Assembly (NCBI RefSeq): GCF_008830225.1
Contig: NZ_WAIE01000001.1
Span: 682,001 to 746,000 of the forward strand
DNA from: Pseudodesulfovibrio senegalensis
GTDB lineage: Bacteria > Desulfobacterota > Desulfovibrionia > Desulfovibrionales > Desulfovibrionaceae
Reading direction: 5' to 3'
Length of the DNA: 64,000 bases
Shown: positions 12,333-20,035 of the stretch, in pieces
Layout: every line of letters starts with the position of its first letter
Numbering within the stretch: position 1 is the stretch's first letter
Notes under the pieces: generated by a model
What the model was told of the DNA's origin: nothing
The model's database searches: none
The model's input: only the letters and a program-made list of their open reading frames with translations
Translations under genes and position numbers: made by a program

Positions 12333-12985
12333 TGAAGCGACTCACAGCACGCGCCTGTATTCTGGTATTCGGCTTTAGCCTGTTGGTCATGGCCGGTTGC
12401 GGCAAGTCCCGGCCTGAAGTCACTGCCCCGCGCCCGCAGGGCAAGCTTGTGGTGGCCATGTTTACCAGCCCCACATCGTCCATGGATCTGCTGGCCGGAT
12501 ATCTGCCCGAGGAAGGCAAGCCGGTCGACCCCGAGGTGCTGGCCAAGCTGGACTCGGTTGTCCAGGGGGCGTTGAACGAACACGGAGTCATGAATTTCAC
12601 GCCGGCGGCCGTTACACGGCAGTGTCAGAATGTGGTCGAGTTCAAGGATGCGGGTATTCCGCGCATGTCCGCATTCAACTATTGGGTCAACGTGGGCAAG
12701 TGCATGACCGCGGATTACATCCTCGTGCCGCAGGTTCTGTCCTGGCGTGAGCGCGAAGGCGGCGAAGGGGGCGTGAGAAGGCCTGCCTCCGTGACCATCG
12801 ATCTTTACCTCATCAATGTGAAGGAGCGCACCATGTTGCGCGGCCACTACTCGGAGACCCAGCAAGCCCTGTCCGAAAACCTGCTGAATGCAGGTAAGTT
12901 CTTTGACCGGGGTGCCAAATGGGTCAGCGCGCTTGAGCTGGCCAAGGAAGGCATTGACGAAAAACTTATGGAAATCGGATTATGA
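12332..12985 (+). CDS. Uncharacterised lipoprotein between hisB and hisA
   Basis: The 217-residue product has a lipoprotein signal peptide with lipobox VMAGC near residue 23. The mature part opens with a predicted beta strand (KLVVAMF) and contains a predicted alpha/beta domain ending in a helix; I do not recognise a named family. The overall pattern (strand, long helix, then a region describing changes across a set) is loosely like small CsgG/LpoB-type outer-membrane lipoproteins, but this is a guess. Its ATG shares a base with the hisB stop (TGATG) and its end overlaps hisA by four bases, so it is translationally coupled to two histidine genes without an obvious role there. Confidence 0.8.
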   Translation: MKRLTARACILVFGFSLLVMAGCGKSRPEVTAPRPQGKLVVAMFTSPTSSMDLLAGYLPEEGKPVDPEVLAKLDSVVQGALNEHGVMNFTPAAVTRQCQNVVEFKDAGIPRMSAFNYWVNVGKCMTADYILVPQVLSWREREGGEGGVRRPASVTIDLYLINVKERTMLRGHYSETQQALSENLLNAGKFFDRGAKWVSALELAKEGIDEKLMEIGL

Positions 12986-13713
12986 TTCTTTTCCCGGCTG
13001 TAGACATCAAGGACGGCCAGTGCGTGCGCCTTGCCCAAGGCAAGGAAGACCAGGTCACGGTTTTTTCTTCCGATCCCGTGGCTCAGGCGCGGCATTGGGC
13101 CGGACTCGGCTGCAAGTATCTGCATGTGGTGGACCTTGACGGTGCCTTTTCCGGCAAGCCCAAGAACTACCAGTTGATCAAGGATATCTGCGCGGCCATC
13201 GACATCCCGGTGCAATTGGGCGGCGGCATCCGCGACGTGGAAACCGCCAAGGCCTATGTGGAGGCCGGAGTGACCCGGCTGATCATCGGCACCATGGCTC
13301 TTGAAAGTCCGGAGTTGTTTGCCGAGCTTTGCGCGGCCCTGCCCGGACAGATAGGCGTTTCACTGGATGCCGTGGACGGTGCTCTCAAGAGCAAGGGTTG
13401 GGTCGAGGATGCGGGTCTGCGCATTGAGGATGTCCTTCCCCGGTTGGAGGAAAATGGCGTTTCCTTTCTCGTGTATACGGACATTGCACGGGACGGCATG
13501 CAGACCGGCGTGAACATCGACGCTCTGGAACGCCTGTGCTCCATGACCACCATTCCCGTCATTGCAGCGGGTGGCGTGCACACCATCAATGACATCACGA
13601 ATCTGTATCCTTTGTGCAGCAAGGGCCTTGAAGGGGCCATTTCCGGTCGTGCCATATATGTCGGAACACTTGACGTGCGCGAGGCCAACAAGTGGATCGA
13701 AAGCAAATCCTGA
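12982..13713 (+). CDS. hisA: Phosphoribosylformimino-5-aminoimidazole carboxamide ribotide isomerase
   Basis: Catalyses the Amadori isomerisation of ProFAR to PRFAR in histidine synthesis. The 243-residue (beta/alpha)8 barrel has the two catalytic aspartates, Asp8 (PAVDI) and Asp129 (SLDA), and the phosphate-binding turns QLGGGI and the later IAAGGV. TDIARDG around residue 167 is typical of HisA. It starts in a four-base overlap with the preceding lipoprotein gene and ends before a strong terminator. Confidence 0.96.
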   Translation: MILFPAVDIKDGQCVRLAQGKEDQVTVFSSDPVAQARHWAGLGCKYLHVVDLDGAFSGKPKNYQLIKDICAAIDIPVQLGGGIRDVETAKAYVEAGVTRLIIGTMALESPELFAELCAALPGQIGVSLDAVDGALKSKGWVEDAGLRIEDVLPRLEENGVSFLVYTDIARDGMQTGVNIDALERLCSMTTIPVIAAGGVHTINDITNLYPLCSKGLEGAISGRAIYVGTLDVREANKWIESKS

Positions 13714-13736
13714 TCGTTTTATCCGTTCATGAAACA

Positions 13737-13769
13737 AGGCCCTGCATCGTGATGGTGCAGGGCCTTTTT
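13737..13769 (+). terminator. Intrinsic terminator after hisA
   Basis: AGGCCCTGCA (13737-13746) pairs perfectly with TGCAGGGCCT (13756-13765) and is followed by a run of five T. It lies between convergent genes and could also stop the minus-strand glycosyltransferase transcript, although the T run on that side is weaker. Confidence 0.88.
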
Positions 13770-13791
13770 GTGTTCTTGTGGTGTGTGCGAT

Positions 13792-14547
13792 TCAGCGGCC
13801 CCAATCGCCTTTCTCTTCTATGCGAATATATTTCTGGAAGGTGTAGTAGAAGCCTGCCAGGGCGTTGCATAGCCCGGCCAGTCCGTCCAGAAAGCCGAGC
13901 TTGAGCAGGTAGAGTTTGAAAAAGCGTATTTTTGCGTGGGCCAGCGCGCGCACAAAGCCGCCCTTGCGTCCCTTTTCCCGCAGGGCCTTGGCACCTTCTT
14001 CGGCATAGTAGTTGATTTTTTCCATGTGTTCGAAAAAGGAATTATACGGATAGTGCAGGATGTCGCCGGAAAGCCTGTGCGTTTTCCCGATGGGTTCAAA
14101 ATGGTAGTGTGCTCCGCTGGCCGTGACGTTCATGCGCCCGTTGCGGAATACGCGCAGCAGGTAATCCGGGTACCAGCCGGAATGTTTCATGAACCGGTTG
14201 AAATAGAAGGAGCTGCGTGGAGTGTAGTACCCGGCCACGTCTTCGTCTTTGTTTATTGCGGCGCGGATGCTGCTCCGGAGTTCGTCCGTAAGCATTTCAT
14301 CCTGGTCAAGGCTGACGATCCAGTCGGAATCGATTTGCGCAAGGGCAAATTCGAACTGCTTGACCGGGCCGGGCCACGGACGGACTACCACTTCGGCGCC
14401 GCATTCTTCGGCTATGGCTGTGGTCTTGTCCGTGCTTTGGGAGTCCACGACCAGCAGGCGGTCGCAGAAATCGAGCGACTTCAGGCATTCCCTGAGCCAG
14501 CGTTCCCCATTATATGTCAGGACCAGACCGGTCACTGTTTTGTTCAT
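13792..14547 (-). CDS. Family 2 glycosyltransferase, WaaE/LgtF-like
   Basis: Likely adds a sugar to lipopolysaccharide core or another surface glycan at the inner face of the inner membrane. The 251-residue product has a GT-A fold start (LVLTYNGERWLRECLKSL), the nucleotide-binding VVDSQSTDKT, and a DQDE motif (residues 81-84, DWIVSLDQDEM) in place of the usual DxD, which is characteristic of the WaaE/KdtX group. The C-terminal basic/aromatic region (about 190-250) may sit on the membrane. The start at 14547 has GAGGAG upstream; a longer frame would add 45 residues without family character. It is a single minus-strand gene. Confidence 0.85.
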   Translation of the reverse strand: MNKTVTGLVLTYNGERWLRECLKSLDFCDRLLVVDSQSTDKTTAIAEECGAEVVVRPWPGPVKQFEFALAQIDSDWIVSLDQDEMLTDELRSSIRAAINKDEDVAGYYTPRSSFYFNRFMKHSGWYPDYLLRVFRNGRMNVTASGAHYHFEPIGKTHRLSGDILHYPYNSFFEHMEKINYYAEEGAKALREKGRKGGFVRALAHAKIRFFKLYLLKLGFLDGLAGLCNALAGFYYTFQKYIRIEEKGDWGR

Positions 14548-14656
14548 GGTTTTCTCCTCAAAGGATTTGCGCGAAACAGTACAGATTTCCGCGTGAGGGG
14601 TCCAATATTGATTTGTGTGTTTGCCGGGGCGTTTGTATTTGTGGTACGCATTAATA

Positions 14657-15319
14657 ATGAAAACCATTGTTTGTGCGGTCATTCTTCTTGCATGCCTTGC
14701 GATGCCGGTTCAGGCAAAGGCCGGGGGGCACCTCGTATTTGGTGTTTCCGAACAGATGGCTTTCAGCGACAACGCGCGCCAGCTTTTGCAACGCGTATAT
14801 TCATCCCTCGGGTATACCTTGGAATTTCGTCCCATTCCCATGTTGCGTTCCCTGAAAGAAGCCAACAATGGCCGACTGGACGGGGAAATATGTCGCATGC
14901 AGGCGATTGCGTCACAGTATGCCAATCTTGTTCGGGTCGGGGTGCCGCTATGTACGATTCAGGTGGTTGCGGTTGCCGCACAGCCGCTGGAACTGTCCGG
15001 TTGGGAAGACTTTGCCGACCTTCGGGTTGCGCGTCGTCGAGGCGCTGTCGGGTTGAATTCCATGCTGCCGTCCGAAGCCACGGTCATGGTCGCCCCCGAC
15101 GTGCAAAAGGCTTTGGATTTCGTTGCCGGAGGGCGTGTGGACGTTGCCCTTCTCGCCCGGTCCAACATCTACCCGTGGATGCACGCGTCCCAGTATAAGC
15201 AGCTGCATGTCATCCCCCTGCAGTTTGGCAGGATTAGCTTGTATCATTATCTGCACAAGGACCATGCCGATCTTGTCCCACGGGTCGAGTCCGCGCTTCG
15301 TGATCTTTTGTCCCAATGA
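14657..15319 (+). CDS. Periplasmic solute-binding protein family 3-like
   Basis: The 220-residue product has a cleavable signal peptide ending near VQA (residue about 20). It then shows the type II periplasmic-binding fold seen in family 3 (PF00497-like) proteins: an early strand, the RP-x-P-R-S-L-x-E-x-N-x-G-x-L-D-G segment and a second-lobe region around LRVARRRG. There is no transporter permease or ATPase next to it, so it may be a stand-alone binding protein or serve the YeeE/YedE pair that follows. The ribosome site is weak. Confidence 0.75.
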   Translation: MKTIVCAVILLACLAMPVQAKAGGHLVFGVSEQMAFSDNARQLLQRVYSSLGYTLEFRPIPMLRSLKEANNGRLDGEICRMQAIASQYANLVRVGVPLCTIQVVAVAAQPLELSGWEDFADLRVARRRGAVGLNSMLPSEATVMVAPDVQKALDFVAGGRVDVALLARSNIYPWMHASQYKQLHVIPLQFGRISLYHYLHKDHADLVPRVESALRDLLSQ

Positions 15320-15400
15320 GTTTTTTTTGTTGCTGTGGTTTTCCCAAGGCATGTGTTGTGGTATGCCATGCATGATCGTTGATTTGTCCAAGGAGGTAAC

Positions 15401-15916
15401 ATGATTCATAAGAGTAGAGCCTGGAGCCCGTATGTGGCCGGGGCCTTGAGCGGTCTTTTGAGCATCGCTTCGGTGTTGGTGGCGGGCAAGTATCTCGGGG
15501 CTTCCACGACTTTTGTACGGGCCGTGGGCATGATCGAGAGAACCGTTTCCGCCCCGTTGGTCGACACTCCCTATTTTCTCAAATACACGCTGGGCGTTGA
15601 CTGGCAGTTCCTGTTCGTCACCGGAATCATTCTTGGGGCGTTCATTTCGTCGCGGCAGGACGGCTCCTTTCGCGTGCAACTGGTGCCGGACATGTGGCAG
15701 CGCAATTTCGGTCCGGGCGGGGTCTACCGGTCCATAATCGCGTTCGTGGGCGGCATGGTGGCCGTGTACGGCGCGCGGTTTGCGGGCGGCTGCCCCAGCG
15801 GTCATGGCCTTTCCGGGCTGACGCAGCTTTCGGTGAGCGGCTTTGTGGCTGCCGCGTGCTTTTTTGCGGGCGGCATTGTTTCCGCCAACATCATGTACGG
15901 GAGGGGACGCCGATGA
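15401..15916 (+). CDS. YeeE/YedE-family membrane protein, first half (probable sulfur-compound transporter)
   Basis: The 171-residue product has about four membrane segments and the conserved cysteine motif AGGCPSGHG (Cys131). YeeE/YedE proteins (PF04143) pass thiosulfate or related sulfur species across the inner membrane through a line of cysteines; many bacteria carry the protein as two half-size genes, as here. A strong AAGGAGG precedes ATG 15401. The end overlaps the second half-gene by four bases. The direction and exact substrate are not visible from sequence. Confidence 0.85.
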   Translation: MIHKSRAWSPYVAGALSGLLSIASVLVAGKYLGASTTFVRAVGMIERTVSAPLVDTPYFLKYTLGVDWQFLFVTGIILGAFISSRQDGSFRVQLVPDMWQRNFGPGGVYRSIIAFVGGMVAVYGARFAGGCPSGHGLSGLTQLSVSGFVAAACFFAGGIVSANIMYGRGRR

Positions 15917-16437
15917 AACCGCTGATAGGGCTTGTTACCGGAATCGTTTTCGGCTTTCTGCTCCAGAAGGCACGGGTGCTGCGCTATGACAAGCAGGTGG
16001 GCGCATTGCGACTCAAGGACATGACCATTGTCAAGTTCATGCTCGCGCACATCATGGTGGCCATGGTGGGCATCTATCTGTTGCAGGACATGGGGCTGGT
16101 CAAACTGTCGCCAAAGGCCACGGTGCTGGGCGCAAATATTTTTGGCGGCCTGATTTTCGGTCTTGGCTGGGGGCTGGTGGGCTATTGCCCGGGCACAGCG
16201 GCCGGGGCATTGGGCGAGGGACGCGTGGATGCGGTTTTCGCCATGCTGGGCATGCTCGTGGGCGCGTCATTGTTTGCCCATACCTATCCGTGGCTCAAGG
16301 CCACCGTGTATACATGGGGTGTTTTCGGCAAGGTCACGCTTCCGGTTGTGCTGGGCGTCAACCATTGGCTGGTCATCGCCGTGTTGCTGGTTTTGTATGC
16401 CGGGCTTTTGCGTTTTCTGGAGCGCAGAAACTTGTAG
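15913..16437 (+). CDS. YeeE/YedE-family membrane protein, second half
   Basis: The 174-residue product has about five membrane segments and the partner cysteine motif GYCPGTAAGALGEG (Cys92). It resembles the C-terminal half of full-length YeeE/YedE and most likely assembles with the preceding 171-residue half. The start at ATG 15913 is within the four-base overlap; a longer frame opening at 15694 only reads the preceding gene in another frame. A strong terminator follows. Confidence 0.85.
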   Translation: MKPLIGLVTGIVFGFLLQKARVLRYDKQVGALRLKDMTIVKFMLAHIMVAMVGIYLLQDMGLVKLSPKATVLGANIFGGLIFGLGWGLVGYCPGTAAGALGEGRVDAVFAMLGMLVGASLFAHTYPWLKATVYTWGVFGKVTLPVVLGVNHWLVIAVLLVLYAGLLRFLERRNL

Positions 16438-16460
16438 CCGTTTGCATCATCGGCAAAAAA

Positions 16461-16498
16461 AAACGGTCCGCATGTCGAAAGGCGTGCGGACCGTTTTT
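16461..16498 (+). terminator. Intrinsic terminator after the YeeE/YedE pair
   Basis: AAACGGTCCGCA (16461-16472) pairs with TGCGGACCGTTT (16485-16496) and runs into a T tract ending at 16498. A run of A on the left side makes it potentially bidirectional. Confidence 0.88.
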
Positions 16499-16679
16499 AT
16501 TGTGAGATGAGGGATATTGTTTGAGCGTTCGGGAATTTTTGATGCATATTTTTTATCAAAAGACAGTTTGAATGTTTTCTGATGACGAATTGTGAAATTC
16601 AAACCGGTTTTTCTGGACCTTGTTTCCTGAAAGCGTTACGTGCATTGCGTTTTCGCAACGCACAACAAGGTTGAGAGCA

Positions 16680-17987
16680 TTGAAGAATACGAACGCGAAC
16701 CCTGTGGCCCTGGCCCCGCTGGGGCTTTTTCTCGTCATTTTTATTGGCACCGGTCTGTATCTCACTTCCCGCGGGACCGACATGGCCTTTTACCAGCTTT
16801 CCGCCACGGTAGCCATTCTGCCTGCCATCATCTGGGCCGTGGTCATGGGGCGCGGCAGGGTCTCCGAAAAGATCAACATTTTTCTTTCCGGTGTCGGTGA
16901 CATCAATATTGTCACCATGTGCATGATCTACCTGCTGGCCGGGGGCTTTGCCTCGGTGGCCAAGTCCATCGGCGGCGTGGAGGCCACGGTCAATCTCGGG
17001 CTGTCCGTCATACCGGCCACCATGGTCCTGCCCGGGCTGTTCGTCATCGGCGGCTTTATTGCCACGGCCATGGGTACATCCATGGGAACCGTAGCGGCAA
17101 TCGCACCTATTGCCGTGGGCGTGGCGGAAAAAACAGACCTCGGCCTGCCGTTGCTCATGGGCGCCGTTGTGGGGGGCGCCATGTTCGGCGACAACCTGTC
17201 CATGATTTCCGACACCACCATTGCGGCCACGCGTACGCAGGGCTGTGAAATGGGTGACAAGTTCAAGATGAATTTCATGCTGGCGCTTCCGGCCGCGTTG
17301 GTTACTGTCGGCATTCTGGCGTTTCTGGGTTCCGGTGGAGAAATTCTGGTGCACGGCAGCTATGAAATAGCCAAGGTCGTGCCGTATGTGGCTATTCTTA
17401 TCATGGCCGTTGCCGGGGTGAACGTCTTCACCGTGCTTGTTTCCGGAATCGTGCTTTGCGGCATGGTCGGGATGACGTTGACCCCGGGATTCACTCCGTT
17501 GTTTTTTGCCCAGAGCATCTACGCCGGCTTTACCGGCATGCAGGAGATTCTTGTCCTGTCCATGCTCATTGGCGGGCTGGGTGAACTCATACGCCTGCAC
17601 GGCGGTGTGGACTGGATCATTCAGTTCATAGGAAAGCTGACCTCGGGTAAAAAGAGCACCCGCTCCGGTGAGTTTTCCATTTCCTTTCTGGCGGTATTGG
17701 CGGATTTGTGCACGGCCAACAACACCGTGGCCATCATCCTCACGGGCAACATGGCCAAGGAGATTGCCAAGCGCGACAACGTGGACCCGCGCCGCAGCGC
17801 TTCGCTGCTGGATATCTTTTCCTGCATTGTGCAGGGGCTGATTCCCTATGGCGCACAGGTGCTTCTGGCCGGTTCCATTGCCAAGATATCGCCGCTTTCC
17901 GTGGCTGGTTCCATGTATTATTGCTTTGCCTTGGCCGTGTCTGCGGTGCTGGGTATTTTGCTGGGCTTTCCTCGGGCGAAATCCTAG
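16680..17987 (+). CDS. NhaC-family Na+/H+ antiporter-like membrane protein
   Basis: The product (435 residues from TTG 16680) is an integral membrane protein with about ten to twelve segments. It has the hallmark regions of the NhaC/ArsB-type ion transporter group: TAMGTSMGTVAAIAPIAVG, GGAMFGDNLSMISDTT, and DLCTANNTVAIILTG near the end. The group exchanges Na+ (or carries small organic anions) against H+ or Na+. The start is uncertain: TTG 16680 has AGGTTGAGAG upstream and gives a family-like N-terminus, while TTG 16620 is also in frame. No ATG is available before the first membrane segment. Confidence 0.82.
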   Translation: MKNTNANPVALAPLGLFLVIFIGTGLYLTSRGTDMAFYQLSATVAILPAIIWAVVMGRGRVSEKINIFLSGVGDINIVTMCMIYLLAGGFASVAKSIGGVEATVNLGLSVIPATMVLPGLFVIGGFIATAMGTSMGTVAAIAPIAVGVAEKTDLGLPLLMGAVVGGAMFGDNLSMISDTTIAATRTQGCEMGDKFKMNFMLALPAALVTVGILAFLGSGGEILVHGSYEIAKVVPYVAILIMAVAGVNVFTVLVSGIVLCGMVGMTLTPGFTPLFFAQSIYAGFTGMQEILVLSMLIGGLGELIRLHGGVDWIIQFIGKLTSGKKSTRSGEFSISFLAVLADLCTANNTVAIILTGNMAKEIAKRDNVDPRRSASLLDIFSCIVQGLIPYGAQVLLAGSIAKISPLSVAGSMYYCFALAVSAVLGILLGFPRAKS

Positions 17988-18306
17988 CATATCAATGCCC
18001 TTCGGGCGGAACAGGGCGCAGCCCTGCACCCGCAAGGGACGTGTCCCTTGACCCTTTTCGGTTGCACATTCTGCGAATGCGCAACGGGTGGGTTCATGAG
18101 AAAAGGGTTGGAATGGCTCATAACGGTGTTGTTTTGTTGCAGTAAAATCAAACCGCCCCCGGCATCGGATGATGCCGGGGGCGGTTTGATTTGAAACGGT
18201 TGCTTCCTGTCAGTGCGGTACGCGTATGCGCGAAGCGAATCGCAGGACCGCACCGACAGCCAGCGTTTCCAAGGGGATAATCCTCTTTGGCGCCGGCGGC
18301 GTTTTC
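17988..18306. repeat. Non-coding stretch with small inverted repeats, candidate dispersed element
   Basis: This 319-base gap between the antiporter gene and the convergent MscS gene holds no convincing gene. It contains two neighbouring palindromes, CAGGGC-gca-GCCCTG (18012-18026) and CAAGGGAC-gt-GTCCCTTG (18033-18050), in a phrase that reads like the short GC-rich intergenic repeat scattered in many Desulfovibrio genomes. The large perfect hairpin at 18145-18192 follows. I saw no second copy within the window. Confidence 0.45.
18145..18192. terminator. Long perfect hairpin, probable bidirectional terminator
   Basis: Two 22-base arms (18145-18166 and 18171-18192) pair perfectly around the tetraloop GGAT. 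Both outer ends are A/T-rich (AAAT and ATTT), so transcripts from either convergent neighbour would meet a GC-rich stem followed by U-containing sequence. Confidence 0.7.
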
Positions 18307-19152
18307 CTAGTGTTCCTGATCTTCATTGAACATGTGCACGTCCATCTGCGGGAAGGGGATGGAAACGCCCTGTTCGTCAAAGGTCATCTTGATTTTTTCC
18401 AGCAGGTCAAAGCGGATGGCCCAGTATTCCGATGTCTTGCACCATGGGCGCACCACGAAATTCACGCTGCTGTCGCCCAGTTCGGATACGGCCACCGTGG
18501 GCGCGGGCGTTTTCAGTATGCGTTCGTCCGCGGCCACGATGTCTTCCAGAATCTTTTTGGCCTTGGGTATCATGTCGCCGTAGCCGATGCCGATGACCAG
18601 ATCGATGCGTCGGGTGTCGTTGGCGGTCACGTTGACGATGGTGCCGCTGAGGATCGATGCGTTGGGCACGATCACGCTCTGGTTGTCCGGCGTGGTCAGG
18701 TAGGTGTTGAAAATCTTGATGGCCTCGACGGTTCCCGAAATTCCGGCAACGGTCACATAGTCGCCCTTCTTGAAGAAGCGCAGCAGGATGATCATGACGC
18801 CCGCCGCAAAGTTGGACAGGGAATCCTTGAGTGCAAGACCGACGGCCAGACCGGCTGCGCCCAGCACGGCAAGGAAGGAAGTGATGTTCAGCCCCATCTG
18901 CCCGAGCGCGGCCACGATCACGGCGGCCAGCGCCGCGTAATAGGTGATGCTGCACAGGAAGGACGTCAGGGTTTCGTCCACGTTGCCCCTCAGCAGCGCC
19001 TTGCGCATCAGGGCCACCAGCCGTTTGGCAATCCAGCGGCCCAGTATGAATACGATCAGGGCCACGACAATGTTGACCCCGTTGATGCTCAGCCAGGTGA
19101 TTGCTGTTTCCGTAAGTTCCCGAACGAATTCCGGATTCAGAATATTGTCCAT
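18307..19152 (-). CDS. Small-conductance mechanosensitive channel (MscS family)
   Basis: Opens on membrane tension to release solutes during hypo-osmotic shock. The 281-residue product has three N-terminal membrane segments. TM3 (about residues 95-125) carries the Gly/Ala-packed pore helix GAAGLAVGLALKDSLSNFAAG, followed by the beta domain (RFFKKGDYV, SGTVEAI) and the alpha/beta vestibule. Length matches E. coli MscS (286). GGAGGA lies just before the ATG. It is a single minus-strand gene. Confidence 0.93.
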   Translation of the reverse strand: MDNILNPEFVRELTETAITWLSINGVNIVVALIVFILGRWIAKRLVALMRKALLRGNVDETLTSFLCSITYYAALAAVIVAALGQMGLNITSFLAVLGAAGLAVGLALKDSLSNFAAGVMIILLRFFKKGDYVTVAGISGTVEAIKIFNTYLTTPDNQSVIVPNASILSGTIVNVTANDTRRIDLVIGIGYGDMIPKAKKILEDIVAADERILKTPAPTVAVSELGDSSVNFVVRPWCKTSEYWAIRFDLLEKIKMTFDEQGVSIPFPQMDVHMFNEDQEH

Positions 19153-19264
19153 GCACAGTCCTCCATTGTTTTCTTGAGTGCGTGTATAGCAGGAATCCGG
19201 GGCGGTTGTCTTTGAGAATGTGAAACGATGGGAAGGGCGGGGGATTTTTTAAGGCCGGAGAAAT

Positions 19265-19286
19265 CGGGAGGAGCTGCCTCCTCCCG
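19265..19286 (-). terminator. Probable terminator after the orphan secreted-protein gene
   Basis: CGGGAGGAG (19265-19273) and CTCCTCCCG (19278-19286) form a perfect 9-bp stem with a 4-base loop, eleven bases beyond the stop of the minus-strand gene. The sequence after it on that strand is ATTTCTCC, a weak T tract. Confidence 0.6.
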
Positions 19287-19297
19287 GTGGTGGTTGT

Positions 19298-19795
19298 CTA
19301 GAACGGCTGGCCGTTGTTGATTTGTACATAGCCAGCAGTATACAGAGAGGTGCCTGTTCGCTGATAGTAGCACACTGCTCCAATGAGGGCCTTGCCAATT
19401 TTGTCGTTGTTCGCCTTCCATTCAATAATAGCATATCCCATTACATGCCTTTGAGCCGATGTATCACTGAAGGCTACCCGACGTGTAGAATTTGCTGGGA
19501 TTGAAAATGTAGACCCTGTAGAAAGATGCTTTGCTCGACTTGTATTGTATGCGCCTGTATAAATTTTGGCTTCATCACCGATATCATTACCATCGTGATC
19601 ATAAAAACGAACAGTGCATTCTACCTCTTCACTAGTGATGTTTGATAAATATACTTGAGTAGCTATATATTTTAATTCCGCGTAGCAATAGTCTCTCATC
19701 GCTGGTACCAATGTACTACCGTGCGATTCTGCAAACGCGGTTGATGCACCGGCCATGACCATGAGCGCGGCAATCAGGAACATGAATTTTTTCAT
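19298..19795 (-). CDS. Orphan secreted protein, unknown function
   Basis: The 165-residue product has a clear signal peptide (MKKFMFLIAAL, cleavage near AFA at residue 22) and a mature domain that looks all-beta, rich in Thr/Ser/Tyr, with three cysteines (RDYCY, VECTV, AVCYY). The layout, with alternating short strands and a turn DHDGNDIG, suggests a single beta-sandwich domain. I do not recognise the family. The gene is clearly AT-richer than its neighbours, consistent with acquisition by transfer or fast divergence. AGGAG lies upstream of ATG 19795, and its promoter region carries a perfect palindrome. Confidence 0.75.
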   Translation of the reverse strand: MKKFMFLIAALMVMAGASTAFAESHGSTLVPAMRDYCYAELKYIATQVYLSNITSEEVECTVRFYDHDGNDIGDEAKIYTGAYNTSRAKHLSTGSTFSIPANSTRRVAFSDTSAQRHVMGYAIIEWKANNDKIGKALIGAVCYYQRTGTSLYTAGYVQINNGQPF

Positions 19796-19855
19796 TAGAG
19801 AACTCCTTTGTGATTGAGTGTGAAGATGACCAGCATGTGCTGACCTGATAAAAAT

Positions 19856-19874
19856 AAACAATATGATATTGTTT
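19856..19874 (-). promoter_or_regulatory. Perfect 19-bp palindrome upstream of the secreted-protein gene
   Basis: AAACAATAT-g-ATATTGTTT (19856-19864 and 19866-19874) is an exact inverted repeat about 60 bases before the start codon of the minus-strand gene. AT-rich palindromes of this size in promoters are usually operators for dimeric repressors or activators. A second smaller palindrome, CAGCA-tg-TGCTG (19831-19842), lies between it and the gene. Confidence 0.5.
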
Positions 19875-19969
19875 GTTATTATTCTTCGCAGCTTATGTAA
19901 AGGGTGCTCATGTGATCATATGAAAAAGATTGATGAATTGAGGGGTTTTCGCAGTGAACTCAAGCAATG

Positions 19970-20008
19970 AAAAAGGCCGCCGAGTCCGGGGGAAGGACTC
20001 GGCGGCCT
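19970..20008 (-). terminator. Intrinsic terminator after uraA
   Basis: A perfect 14-bp stem (19974-19987 with 19995-20008) around a GGGGGAA loop is followed on the minus strand by a run of five T (19970-19974). It lies 27 bases past the uraA stop. Confidence 0.9.
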
Positions 20009-20035
20009 GAGCATCCGGGTGTATGGAACGACGGG

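Noticed and set aside
16646-16662. Hairpin TGCGTT-ttcgc-AACGCA just before the antiporter start as a riboswitch
   Set aside because: Only a 6-bp stem; no known ion- or metabolite-sensing architecture was recognised.
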